A stretch of DNA of 64,000 bases from contig NC_088301.1 in the NCBI RefSeq assembly GCF_032854445.1, forward strand, positions 4,513,703-4,577,702. Reading direction: 5' to 3'. The position numbers and the translations under genes are program-made. Below are positions 34,901 to 49,900 of this stretch, in pieces. Numbering within the stretch: position 1 is the first letter of the stretch; every line of letters starts with the position of its first letter. This DNA comes from Liolophura sinensis. Its lineage: Eukaryota; Mollusca; Polyplacophora; Chitonida; Chitonidae. A model generated the notes under the pieces. That model was given only the letters and a program-made list of their open reading frames with translations, had not been told where the DNA came from and did not search any database.

Positions 34901-37900
34901 AAGGGTAACAAAACCTCCATCCACAAAACCCCGAACATCGTCCAAGGCTGAAATAGTAACAGTTAATATCTTGAATATTTTATATGAAGAAGTACAGGTA
35001 GACATCCTTTGACTCCATCATCCTAGACTGTAACCCAACTGACACAACCCACTAACTCATAAACTTGTGTATTTTATATGAAGAAGTACAGGTAAACATC
35101 CTTTCACTGCATCATCCTAGACTGTAACCCAACTGACACAACCCACTAACTCATAAACTTGTGTATTTTATATGAAGAAGTACAGGTAGACATCCTTTCA
35201 CTGCATCATCCCAGACTGTAACCCAACTGACACAACCCACTACCTCATAAACTTGTGTATTTTATATGAAGAAGTACAGGTAGACATCCTTTCACTGCAT
35301 CATTCTAGACTGTAACCCAACTGACACAACCAACTAACTCATAAACTTGTGTATTTTATATGAAGAAGTACAGGTAGATATCCTTTGACTCCATCATCCT
35401 AGACTGTAACCCAACTGAAACAACCCACTAACTCATAAACTTGTGTATTTTATATGAAGAAGTACAGGTAGACATCCTTTCACTGCATCATCCCAGACTG
35501 TAACCCAACTGACACAACCCACTAACTCATAAACTTGTGTATTTTATATGAAGAAGTACACGTAGACATCCTTTCACTGCATCATCCTAGACTGTAACCC
35601 AACTGACACAACCAACTAACTCATAAACTTGTGTATTTTATATGAAGAAGTACAGGTAGACATCCTTTCACTGCATCATCCTAGACTGTAACCCAACTGA
35701 CACAACCAACTAACTCATAAACTTGTGTATTTTATATGAAGAAGTACAGGTAAACATCCTTTCACTGCATCATCCTAGACTGTAACCCAACTGACACAAC
35801 CAACTAACTCATAAACTTGTGTATTTTATATGAAGAAGTACAGGTAGACATCCTTTCACTGCATCATCCTAGACTGTAACCCAACTGACACAACCAACTA
35901 ACTCATAAACTTGTGTATTTTATATGAAGAAGTACAGGTAGACATCCTTTGACTCCATCATCCTAGACTGTAACCCAACTGAAACAATCCACTAACTCAT
36001 AAACTTGTGTATTTTATATGAAGAAGTACAGGTAGACATCCTTTCACTGCATCATCCTAGACTGTAACCCAACTGACACAACCAACTAACTCATAAACTT
36101 GTGTATTTTATATGAAGAAGTACAGGTAGACATCCTTTCACTGCATCATCCTAGACTGTAACCCAACTGACACAACCAACTAACTCATAAACTTGTGTAT
36201 TTTATATGAAGAAGTACAGGTAGACATCCTTTCACTGCATCATCCTAGACTGTAACCCAACTGACACAACCCACTAACTCATAAACTTGTGTATTTTATA
36301 TGAAGAAGTACAGGTAGACATCCTTTCACTGCATCATCCTAGACTGTAACCCAACTGACACAACCAACTAACTCATAAACTTGTGTATTTTATATGAAGA
36401 AGTACAGGTAGACATCCTTTCACTGCATCATCCTAGACTGTAACCCAACTGACACAACCCACTAACTCATAAACTTGTGTATTTTATATGAAGAAGTACA
36501 GGTAGACATCCTTTGACTCCATCATCCTAGACTGTAACCCAACTGACACAACCCACTAACTCATAAACTTGTGTATTTTATATGAAGAAGTACAGGTAGA
36601 CATCCTTTCACTGCATCATCCTAGACTGTAACCCAACTGACACAACCCACTAACTCATAAACTTGTGTATTTTATATGAAGAAGTACAGGTAGACATCCT
36701 TTGACTCCATCATCCTAGACTGTAACCCAACTGACACAACCCACTAACTCATAAACTTGTGTATTTTATATGAAGAAGTACAGGTAGACATCCTTTCACT
36801 GCATCATCCTAGACTGTAACCCAACTGACACAACCCACTAACTCATAAACTTGTGTATTTTATATGAAGAAGTACAGGTAGACATCCTTTCACTGCATCA
36901 TCCTAGACTGTAACCCAACTGACACAACCCACTAACTCATAAACTTGTGTATTTTATATGAAGAAGTTGTTACGACCCAACTTTAAACAAGGTTTATCAG
37001 TCACAATAGGATTAACCATTAATTTGTCACCAGCAAGATCATTACCAAGTAGTAGATGAATTCCTTTAAAAGGCAAAGTAGGCCTAATGCCGACAGTAAC
37101 AGGACCCAAAATAATATCTGATGACAAGTAAGCTTTGTGAAGAGGCACAGATTCAAATTCAGCAGAGCTTACACCTCTAATTAATACATTTGATCCAGAA
37201 TATGACTCATCAGAAAATGGCAAAACATCTTGTAACAATAAAGACTGAGAAGCTCCAGTATCTCTTAATACCCTGATCTTTGTATCACAAGACATGTCAC
37301 TTTTAAGTGAGACTTTACCGTATTTATTCAAAAATAAATGGCTCAAAAACCTTCATAACATTATCCTGTGAATTCTGTGTACAATCTACTGGTGGAGTCT
37401 TAACATAATCAAATGCATCAACATTGTTCACTATGTAAGACTTTTTAGCAGTAACACACAAACCAGTAGGCTTGGGGCCACCCTCCTGTTCTTGCCTTCT
37501 CTTTAAAGCATAACAATTTGACATGACATGGCTTGGCTTCCTACAATAATTACATGTAACCCTGCTAAACTGTCTATCAGTAAATGTATGGTCAGACCTT
37601 CGTTGAGTAGTGTTCGAATTAACAGGGCTTCTTTGCTCACCTGATTTGTCAAAATTTTGAGTCTGTTTCAGTGGGCCTGAATTTGAGTTAAATGAACCGC
37701 TGGAAAAGGGTTGAGGCTTTCTAAATGCAGACGGCTTTTTCTGAAATGCGACCTTATGTGTGACCATGTAAGTATCGGCCATAGTGGCTGCTGCTTCTAA
37801 TGTATCAGCCTCTTTGTCCTCAATGAAAGTTCTGACATCATCATTAATACACCTTTTAAAGTCTTTAATCAGAATGATCTGTTTTAACTTTTCATAATCT

Positions 37901-40900
37901 TTATCTACACTTTTAGCATAAAACCACCGCTCAAACAATTGTTCCTTCTGCCTAGGAAATTCAATGTAAGTCTGATCTCTTTTCTCAAAATTTCTAAATT
38001 TCTGCTGATAGGCCTCTGGCACAAGTTCATATCTTTTTAAGATAGCATCTTTCACAAAATCATAATCTGCTGCCTGTTCTGTTGATAACTCTGTGTATAT
38101 ATCCATAGCTTTGCCAGTTAACACACTCTGTAAAAAGGTAGTCCAAAACTTTTTAGGCCACTCAAAATTTTGAGCAATCTTCTCAAACTGTAGAAAATAT
38201 TTATCTACATCAGTCTCAGGAAATTGTGGCACCAATCTTATGTTTTTAGCGACGTCAAATTTTGGAGGCATATCAGAAAAACTTAAGCCAGACCTATCTC
38301 CTTCCAGTCTCCTTGCTTCAATTTTGCTCTGAAGTCTCAATTTCTCCAATTCGAACACTCTTTCATTTTCCCTTTCTCTAAACAACCTTTCTTTTTCATT
38401 TTCATTTTCCTTAAACAATCTTTCTTTTTCATTTTCTTTAAACAATCTTTCATCTTTCTTTTCCTTTTCTTTAAACAATCTTTCATTTTCCTTTTCTTTA
38501 AACAATCTTTCATTTTTATTTTCTTTCAGTTCTAACTCCTTCAGTCTTATTACAGTGGAATCATCAGTTATACTGATGTAATTCTACCAAACATTTAGCA
38601 ATATTAAACTGCATATCTTTCTTGCGTAAGGATCTTTTGATATTAAGATTCAGGTACTTGCTTAAAGCATACAAATCATTCTTATTTAACACATCAAAAA
38701 TGTCCTGATCTGGCGCTTCCATAAACTCGTCGGGCTTAAAATCCGACATGATGAATAAAATCTGCTGGCAAAATTTAGTACAAAGTCAAAGACTAGAAAA
38801 ATGACACAACTTACACAAAATCCTTTCAATTCAAATTCAAATTCACTTCCCGGACAAGCGCCCAATTTGCTACGACCCAAACTGTCTGTATTATAAAGAG
38901 ATGGCTTGTTCGAAATACGAGACAGTTTAGCCACACAAAAGAGTAACCAAAACCAGCAGATTTTATTTTACAACAATTTATAAGGCTTAACAAGAACAGA
39001 TAACAAGACTTTTACAAATACTAAAGTACTTAAGTTTAACAAGAAAGGATAGCAGTATCTATACAAATACGAAAGTACCTACATATACAACAGTGTCAAG
39101 TCCAAACGGACGCATATATTCCACAATGCAGAAAAACATCCAGGCATAAATGCACAAATAAGAGGGAAAATCCACAGTATAACTGAGTGTATGACGAAAT
39201 ATACACAAAATTCCACAGACAGGGTCCGTGTACTAATAAGCACTGTGTACACAAGAGCACAATTTAAATATACAAGTTCAAACTGAACAAGTGCTCGGTG
39301 GAAATATGACATAACAAAGCCAGAGGCTATAGAGACACCAAAATTCAGCACAAAAGGCCTACTAAAGTAATACACAGCAAAAGCATCCAAAACTCTCAAT
39401 AATTCTCCTTTCTCCTCTTTTGACCTGCTTTCATAGGACTTATACAGACTGGTGGAATTTTCTAGAATAAGAAAATTCTTGAACACTTGTAAACAAACAG
39501 GCCCCGAAATGAGCATATTCTGGAACATTCTAAGGCAGAGGCAGACAGCAGGCCCTGAACTCAGCATATGTAAACAGTGGCAAGCTAAATTTAGAAGCTG
39601 ACGGCAGTTGTGCACATAACAAAGTACAGGTAGACATCCTTTGACTGCATCATCCTAGACTGTAACCCAACTGACGCAAACCACTAACTCATAAACTTGT
39701 GTATTTTATATGAAGAAGTACACGTAGACATCCTTTCACTGCATCGTCCTAGACTTTAACCCAACTGACACAACCCACTAACTCATAAACTTGTGTATTT
39801 TATATGAAGAAGTACCGGTAGACATCCTTTCACTGCATCATCCTAGACTGTAACCCAACTGACACAACCCACTAACTCATAAACTTGTGTATTTTATATG
39901 AAGAAGTACAGGTAGACATCCTTTCACTGCATCATCCTAGACTGTAACCCAACTGACACAACCCACTAACTCATAAACTTGTGTATTTTATATGAAGAAG
40001 TACAGGTAGACATCCTTTGACTGCATCATCCTAGGCTGTAACCCAACTGACACAACCCACTAACTCATAAACTTGTGTATTTTATATGAAGTAGTACAGG
40101 TAGACATCCTTTCACTGCATCATCCTAGACTGTAACCCAACTGACACAACCCACTAACTCATAAACTTGTGTATTTTATATGAAGAAGTACAGGTAGACA
40201 TCCTTTGACTCCATCATCCTAGACTGTAACCCAACTGACACAACCCACTAACTCATAAACTTGTGTATTTTATATGAAAAAGTACAGGTAGACATCCTTT
40301 GACTCCATCATCCTAGACTGTAACCCAACTGACACAACCCACTAACTCATAAACTTGCGTATTTTATATGAAGTAGTACAGGTAGACATCCTTTCACTGC
40401 ATCATCCTAGACTGTAACCCAACTGACACAACCCACTAACTCATAAACTTGTGTATTTTATATGAAGAAGTACAGGTAGACATCCTTTGACTCCATCATC
40501 CTAGACTAACCCAACTGACACAACCAACTAACTCATAAACTTGTGTATTTTATATGAAAAAGTACAGGTAGACATCCTTTGACTGCATCATCCCAGACTA
40601 ACCCAACTGACACAACCAACTAACTCATAAACATTCACGTTTCATGCTATATAAGAGAATATTTAACCCCTCCGAATGGCAGCCTCCTCCCCCTACCACC
40701 TGCCAACCCACTAACGAGGATAATACAGTGCTCTGTATTACAGACCACTTGTGTTCGCTAAGACAGATGTCTGACCTCAATCCTATTATTTTAAACACCC
40801 TCACCTGCCCCAAAAGTGGGTCGACATTCAGAAGCATCCACCAGTCCCAGAATTCCACAGGTATCTTCCCCCAGGTAGTATATATGGCCACCGCTCTGGA

Positions 40901-43900
40901 GGCTGTTGTCACAAGAACACAATGTAGCTAAACTTATTTATTCACCTGATATTTATCTCAATCTGTACTAGGGCCTCCGTGGCTCAGTCGGTTAGCGCGC
41001 TAGCGCAGGGTAATGACACAGGAGCCTCTCACCAATGCGGTCGCTGTGAGTTCAAGTCCAGCTCATGCTGGCTTCCTCTCTGGCCATAAGTGGGAAGGTC
41101 TTCCAGCAACCTGCGGATGGTCGTGGGTTTCCCCCGGGCTGTGCCCGGTTTCCACCCACCATAATGCTGGCTGCCGTTGTATAAGTGAAATATTCTTGAG
41201 TACGGCGTAAAACACCAATCAAATAAATAAATAAATCAATCTGTACTGAAGAATAATTCATTTAAACTACAGTTGTACAGATGTCAGTTTCATGGGAGAG
41301 TAATATTTCAACATTAAATCTTTCTACTGGAATAATTTTTCATGTAAGTCAGAGCAGCGAAGTTTACAGATGGAGGAGTCCAGTATCTTTCAGCAGGTAC
41401 AATGTAACTGACAAACCATCCGTCACCAGGTACAATGTAACTGACAAACCATCCTTCACCAGGTACAATGTAACTGACAAACCATCCGTCACCAGGTACA
41501 ATGTAACTTACAAATCATCCGTCACCAGGTACAATGTAACTGACAAACCATCCTTCACCAGGTACAATGTAACTGACAAACCATCCGTCACCAGGTACAA
41601 TGTAACTTACAAATCATCCGTCACCAGGTACAATGTAACTGACAAACCTTCTGACTTAAAGCTGCAGCTACAGTTATATGTAAAATCAGCCAGAGCTGGA
41701 TTTGAGCCTGTGACCTGACTGGCCAGGAATGAGACCAAATGTTTCACCATAGTGTCCTCTCCCCTATAAAAGTACCTGGCAATTCTCCTGATCAAGTCCA
41801 GCAGCCAGTAAGCCAGCAGTAGGTGATTTTCAACATGCAGTCTCTTTGATTAAGGGTTCAAAAATCAGTATTCTCTGCAATTCCTGGCTTTATAACATTT
41901 TTTCCATCAGTCATTTCTATCAGATGCATGGACACCTAACTTTAGCTGTTTTACACCAATACGGTGTGCATGCCTCTACGTGGGACTGTTTGTCACTGAC
42001 ACTGTTCTAGGTGAAAAATTCTTGATTTAGTTATTTTTAATTAATTGGTATTTTATGACATACTCAAAATATTTCACTTATACGATGGCAGCCAGCAAAA
42101 TGGTGGAAGGAAGGCTGGCACAACCCGGGGGAACCTATGTCCATCCGCAGGTTGCCGACAGACCTTCCCACATATGGAAAAGTTGAAGTAAGAATACATC
42201 AATCTGCGCATCACAAATACGACTCACCTCTGACCTCCAGCTCGCACCAGCTGACTGAGGTCGTGACCTTTCTTGTACACACATCCAATCACAGTCTTGT
42301 ATTGGCAGATGAGGTCAGACACACTGCTGAAATACACACATCATATATGTACTGTTTTCAATTGTACTTAAATCTCACACAAAACACTTGGAGAAGCAAG
42401 CACAGCATTTATCTAATTATCTACATTCAATTTAATGGTGTAGCCAGCACTGAAAACAAGATAAACGAACAATGAAAATCTCACATGAATAATAGACAAC
42501 TGACTGCAAGGTATTATTGTGTATTACTTTGTCAACTACATTTTCAAGTACTTTTTCTGTGTGAAATATACCCACGACTACTGGCCTTATACAATGTCAG
42601 TTATGTTCATGGGTGGAGCAGTCTGGACTGATTGAGTATCTGGCAAAACTTAACAAGGCTAAACCCTGACAAAACTTTTCAAGGTCATGCCCTGACAAAA
42701 CTTTTCAAGGTTGAGCCATGATAAAACTTTTCAAGGTTAAACCCTCACAAAACTTTTCAAGGTTAAGCTCTGACAAAACTTTTCTAGGTCAAGATCTGAC
42801 AACACTTTTCAAGGTCAAGCTCTCACAAAACTTTTCTAGGTCAAGCCCTGACAAAACTTTTCAAGGTTAAGCCCTGACAAAGATTTTCAAGGTCAAGCCT
42901 GGACAAAACTTTTCAAGGTTAAGCCCTGACAAAACTTTTCAAGGTCAAGCTCTGACAAAACTTTTCAAGGTTAAGTATCATCTCCATGGTTTAGAAGTTT
43001 ATATCCAACACTTAATGACCTTGATTAAGAGTATAGGTCAACACTGATTTATAGTTTATACTAATGTATCTGTTCATTTTTCCCTGACATTTCTGCTCAT
43101 AAAAAGGTGGCCAGGATATGGTTTTAGAGAAAAATGTCTGAATGAAAGTTTTGTGTAAAAATGTACATTGTGCTATACTAACCAGACCTCTTGTGGATGG
43201 AATGCCTTCAGATGAGCACAGGTACAAATGACATCTAGTAAGATCTTTGTGGCAGATCCTCCCTTCATACGACTGGAACCTGTGATGGGTTCAGGCTGAA
43301 AAATAAATGAGGTTCAAGCTGAAACAGGGACAAGGCTGAGGTTGTAACAGGGATGGGGATCATACTGAAGAAGAGATGAGGTTCATGCAGAAATAGGGGT
43401 GAGGTCCCTGCTGTATTAATAGGGATGGGGCTTAGGATGAAGCAGTGATGAGGTGCAAGCTGTTCAGGATGAATTGGGGATGCACCTCAACCTGAAACAG
43501 GAGTGAGACTCATTTAAAATATTCATGAAAGCTGGCTGAAGCTGACATGATACAAAAGAAATCAGTCAAAGATTCAGGCTGAAAGAGAGAAATATTTTAG
43601 CTAAAATGAAGGTTCAAGCTGAGAAAGGGCACAATTTAGGCTGACGAAATCGAGGAAAACAGGGTTAAGATCAAACCGAAATGCAGTTCAAAACAACAGC
43701 TTCCAAAAACCATGAATGGTATCTTTTCTTCTGGACAAAAAGATTGTATGCACTTGTAAATTTTCATAAAAATATTATTATTAATAGATTATTAGCCGCT
43801 TTTATTGCAGAACTGAACTCACTCCAATGATGGGGTTGAGAATAAAGGCTTTACCCTCATGGCTGGCATCTGACAATCCTTTGGCAACTGTCAATAAGAA

Positions 43901-46900
43901 GTGAGCGGGACAACCTTAGACCTTCCAGCAGCACTAGTACCATGTATAAGACTATGTACGCTTGTTATTAGGTATGTGTACATAGACTGTGTCTTCTTGT
44001 GGCAGGGCGAGTCAATGCCATCAAAGGGCTGTCGCCGCTGAAATATCATGACGACACCAGACATGACATCCTAACCAGTCACATAATACTGACACCGAGC
44101 AACCAGTACTGCTACCTTGCTCTAACTGGTCAGTGCTGAACACCAAGCAAGGTGGCAGCAAGTACCGTTTGTAATGCCTTGGGTATGACCTGACCCAGGT
44201 TTGATTCCAGGTCTCTAACCTTTAGACCGGCAAAGTAGTTACCATGTATAAGATTTAACATGAATAAATGTAACCAGCGGTTCTAGAACCTGGACTGAAC
44301 CCAGGCACACAGCTGTGAGTGGAGGGTAGCTACCTGACCAAGGAATGAACGTTGTACATGTAAATGACTCTTGTTAGAGCATGAGTCCACATACATGTTG
44401 ACATTATTTACCAATGGTCATCAGGAAAAATGACAGGAATATGGAATAAAGCTTTGTCATTTGAACACTATGACATGTTCATGTTTGGTTCATGTTTGAG
44501 TGATGCAAAATACAACTTAATTGATCATAACTACCACCTAGCCTGGTATCCAAGTCAACCAGATAGATATTCTCATTTCAAAAATCTTCTATGGAAGTTA
44601 CAGTTACGGTAAGCTACATGTATACAACAATAATATTCTTTTCAACTGACATAAGTACACTTACCTTGCAAGAAAGTTTTATCCCATTTCTCAATAGATT
44701 TATTCCTTGATAGGAAAGAGAAAACAGAATTATTAAAACACACGCTAAAGGAAGAAATGTAAAATATGCAACACGTCTACCCTAAACAATAACAGAATGA
44801 TCAATCCAATGTCAAGACAAAGATATAAGGCATGAGTTAGATAGATTTGAATTTGAATTCCTTCTTTCAAGGACATATAAAACTAAATGTAGCTAGTAAT
44901 TATTTACACAAATTTTTAAAATTCCTAAACTGAATATTTTCACTTTTGTTATATTTGTTAATTATTACATAGTTTGTCATCATTCCCTTAAGTCATAACA
45001 ACTATCCCAGGCTAGCGTCACTTAAACAAATTTTTTACATATTTCCAAATATGACTGTCTCATGACATGACAAGTAAGATACTGAGTCTGAAATCTAAGC
45101 ATACATATACCTGGCCTGATGGATGTGATTAAAGCCAAGCAGCACAGGTGTGAAGGTATCCAGGTGTTGTAAACAGTGCTCCAGTTGCCCGGCAACAAAA
45201 GGGGCAGACAATCCACAGGTGATTCCGATATACAGCACTTGCTTCTTACCTGCACACACCTGATGGACAGATGGCATATAAATATCAAAATACATACAGT
45301 AAAACTAGCATTTTATAGATATATACATGTAAGACGACACCAAATATATTTTGTGTTTTACAGTACGGTGTGAAACACCAATCACATAAGTAAAATGTAG
45401 AAAGGAGGCAACACTAAAAAATCCCCAAATGGAATAAAATTAACTTGAAAATCCATTTCTTTATTTTGTTCAATCTTAATATTTTTTATGACTTTCCTGT
45501 TCTTCAAGGCTTTTAAATCAAATAAATACATCTTTAGCATGAACAATTGCTGGGACAGTCCATATTCCCACAAATTAGATGATTTTTCATTTTATCTTTG
45601 TACCCCCTCCAACATCGAAAACTATTCTCTGTCCGTAAAACAAAGATTTAAACTAGTGTGATTTAATATCACATTTGTTTATTTCTCACATTCTTTAAGT
45701 ATTGAATTACAAACTGAGCCTGATAGAAACTCTCCAGACACATGGTTAAATATTGAATTACAAACTGAGCCTGATAGAAACTCTCCAGACACATGGTTGA
45801 GTATTGAATTACAAACTGAGCCTGATAGAAACTCTCCAGACACATGGTTAAATATTGAATTACAAACTGAGCCTGATAGAAACTCTCCAGACACATGGTT
45901 GAGTAATGAATTACAAACTGAGCCTGATAGAAACTCTTCAGACACATGGTTAAGTATTGAATTACAAACTGAGCCTGATAGAAACTCTTCAGACACATGG
46001 TTAAGTATTGAATTACAAACTGAGCCTGATAGAAACTCTCCAGACACATGGTTAAGTATTGAATTACAAACTGAGCCTGATAGAAACTCTCCAGACACAT
46101 GGTTGAGTAATGAATTACAAACTGAGCCTGATAGAAACTCTCCAGACACATGGTTAAGTATTGAATTACAAACTGAGCCTGATAGAAACTCTCCAGACAC
46201 ATGGTTGAGTAATGAATTACAAACTGAGCCTGATAGAAACTCTTCAGACACATGGTTGAGTACGACGTTAAACCCCAAGCACTCACTCCAGACACATGGT
46301 TGAGTACAACATTAAACCCCAAGCACTCACTCCAGACACATGGTTGAGTATGACGTTAAACCCCAAGCACTCACTCCAGACACATGGTTGAGTATGACGT
46401 TAAGCCCCAAGCACTCACTCCAGACACATGGTTGAGTACGACGTTAAACCCCAAGTACTCACTCCAGACACATGGTTGAGTACGACGTTAAACCCCAAGC
46501 ACCCACTCCAGACACATGGTTGAGTACGACGTTAAACCCCAAGCACTCACTCCAGACACATGACAAACCTGTTGGTTAATGAACCAGTACAGATTTATCT
46601 CTCATTGTAAGCAAGCTACAATCTATCCGTCTTTAAGGCTGGTAAAGTGCACTGTAAGCTGGTTGATGTACCCTCATGAATAAGGTGAATGTGTTGCATA
46701 AGTTAGTTTCAAGTAAAACTTGCTATCATTTTCTAGATTAACGAAGGGGTATTCTTGTTTTTGGAGGGGGACATGTGTGTTTTTAAAAGAGAGAGAAAAA
46801 GTGTAAGACCTGATTCACAAATATGTAGGTATGTATGTAATACTGGGTTTTTGGGGCCACCATGGCTTCTGTGAGAAGCGTGCCAGCACAGTATGTGGAA

Positions 46901-49900
46901 AGGTCTTCCAGCTTTCCTCCCAACATATAAGAGAAATATTCTTCAGTACGGCATACAACACCAATGAAATAAAATAACTAAATAAATTATTGGGTTTTTA
47001 TGTCATATTTAAAAAAATTTTCAGTCATATGAAGACAGGGAGTCAATATCATGCTAAAGACACCAGACCCACCCACATTATACTGGCACCAGGATAACCA
47101 GTTATGTTTTCTTGCTCTTACCTCTCACACCGAGTGAGGCAGCAACAAATACCGATTTGGTATGACCCGACCCATCTTTGGTATCACCCAACCCAGGTGA
47201 TATCCCACGGTTTCCTGACTTGGAGGCAAATGCAGTAACCACTAGGCCATGGCAGCGGTTACATGTACCAGTATAAAGCTTGACCAACCCTGCTGATCTG
47301 TGTTACACTCACCTGTGTCAGCATATGAGCTCCATGAGTCGGGTCATCCTCATACAGTTCCTGTGAGGTCAGCAGCGCCCTGACCAACAAAATACATTTA
47401 TTTATTTGACTGGTGTTTTGCGATGGACTCAAGACTATTTCACTCCTACAAAATATACATACAATATAGGATATTATTCACAGCCCAAGTCGGGATCTTG
47501 GTGACAATATGTGGATGATGGTGCCTGTGTGTTCAGTTGTGCAATAAAACATTTGATCCAAATGAATTGTCTTCCACCAATATTATGTGCACAGTTATCA
47601 TATAATATTATATTATGTAAAAGTGGGATCTACAATGGTAATTCCAGTTTCCGTAACCCATGAAACTGACTGCCATCACATGACTGAACTATTCTTGGGT
47701 ATGGCATTAAACAACGATTCAATCAATTGTAAATAAATAAATACTGTTCAATTCACCCATTATGTAGGTGAAATGTGAATTCAGCTTAGCGAAGAATTTC
47801 TTCAGGACATGAGAATTGCTCATTTAACAGTATAAATGCAGGCCTTCAAGTTTTCACTCATAGTAAATCTTGATATCTGACTATTAAGCATTATTTTCCT
47901 GTTTTACATCTTTGGACTTGAGCAGTGGTTTGACTTACTTGTCACCTCCAGCAATGATGTACTGGTAACAATTCGACCTTCCACTGTTTTCAAGCTGTCT
48001 TCCAAATGTTCTCTGGAAAAAAAAGTGATGTTATTTCACAATTTCCATGGATCTAAATTAAAATCCATACATTTATTTGATCAGCGTTTCATGTCAAATT
48101 TTCAAATTCTGAAGACTATGTGCCTAATTTGTCTGTCAGTAGTCAGTGGGTGGAGTAAAACCACCCAGCTATACTTCATCACGTGTAAAGTATCTGACAC
48201 ACCCCCTGATGTAGTTTACTGTCAGTGCACATTCATCTGGCACACCCCCTGATGTAGTTTACTATCAGTGCACATTTCATCTGGCACATCTCCTGATGTA
48301 GTTTATGATCAGTGCATGTTGATCTGAGACACCTCCTGATTTAGTTTACTATCAGTGCACATTAATCTGACACACCCCCTGATGTAGTTTACTATCAGTG
48401 CACATTCATCTGACACACCTCCTGATGTAGTTTACTATCAGTGCACATTCATCTAACACACCTCCTGATGCAGTTTACCATCAGTGCACGTTGATCTGAG
48501 ACACCTCCTGATGTAGTTTACTATCAGTGCACATTACATCTGGCACATCTCTCGATGTAGTTAGCTGTCAGTGCACATTCATCTGACACACCTCCTGATG
48601 TAGTTTACTGTCAGTGCACATTTATCTGATACACCTCCTGATGTAGTTTTCTGTCAGTGCACATTCATCTGACACACCTGACGTAGTTTACTATCATTGC
48701 ACATTCATCTGACACACCTCCTGATGTAGTTTACTATCAGTGCACATTCATCTAACACACCTCCTGATGTAGTTTACTATCAGTGCACATTCATCTGACA
48801 CACCTCCTGATGTAGTTTACTATCAGTGCACATTCATCTGACACACCTCCTGATGTAGTTTACTGTCAGTGCACATTCATCTGACACACCTCCTGATGCA
48901 GTTTACTATCAGTGCACATTCATCTGACACACCTCCTGATGTAGTTTACTATTAGTGCACATTCATCTGACATGCCTCCTGATGTAGTTTACTATCAGTG
49001 CACATTCATCTGACACACCTCCTGATGTAGTTTACTATTAGTGCACATTCATCTGACATGCCTCCTGATGTAGTTTACTATCAGTGCACATTCATCTGAC
49101 ACACCTCCTGATGTAGTTTACTATTAGTGCACATTCATCTGACATGCCTCCTGATGTAGTTTACTATCAGTGCACATTCATCTGACACACCTCCTGATGC
49201 AGTTTACTATCAGTGCACATTCATCTGACACGCCTCCTGATGTAGTTTACTATCAGTGCACATTCATCTGACATGCCTCCTGATGTAGTTTACTATCAGT
49301 GCACGTTCATCTGACATGCCTCCTGGTGTAGTTTACTATCAGTGCACATTCATCTGACACACCTCCTAATATAGTTTACCGTCAGTGCACATTCATTTGA
49401 CACACCTCCTGATGTAGTTTACCATCAGTGCACGTTCATCTGACACACCTCCTGATGTAGTTTACCATCAGTGCATGTTCATCTGGCACACCTCCTGATG
49501 TAGTTTACCATCAGTGCACATTCATCTGACATGCCTCCTGATGTAGTTTACCGTCAGTGCACATTCATCTGACACACCTCCTGATGTAGTTTACTATCAG
49601 TGCACGTTCATCTGACACACCTCCTGATGTAGTTTACTATCAGTGAACATTCAGTGGTATACACATGTATGGATTAGAACAATCATGGACTTAAAGGAGA
49701 AGAAAATTTTTAAAATAGGCTGAAAAGAGCGCATTTTTTTCTTTTTGGTGGTGCCTGCTGCATAATTTTGTGATTTTTCCTTGCCATACACATAAAGCCT
49801 GAAAACGGGGAAGCTGGCATAAATCGCTGAGTCCATCGCGCCTTCCATCTTTAACACCCTGTAATTTATGCTGGGTGTGTGTTGCTTCTCAGCTAATGAG

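Larger units (their letters stand above)
36968..39621 (-). mobile_element. LTR retrotransposon, Ty3/gypsy-type, internally truncated
   Basis: Inserted in the 94-bp satellite with a 4-bp duplication AAGT (36964-36967 and 39622-39625). On the minus strand it opens with a 754-bp LTR-like segment, then a tRNA-Pro-like primer site, a gag frame and a protease segment, and stops. Reverse transcriptase, RNase H, integrase and a complete 3' LTR are absent. Ends are TGTTA..TAACA. A non-autonomous or deleted copy. Confidence 0.85.

Noticed and set aside
39079..39615. 178-codon minus-strand open frame
   Set aside because: It lies entirely in the LTR-like segment of the retroelement, has no ATG at its start and no domain-like pattern.
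41281..41718. 145-codon open frame with RYNVTDKPSVT repeats
   Set aside because: Arises from the 33-bp array inside a GCKR intron on the opposite strand, and runs into a SINE fragment.
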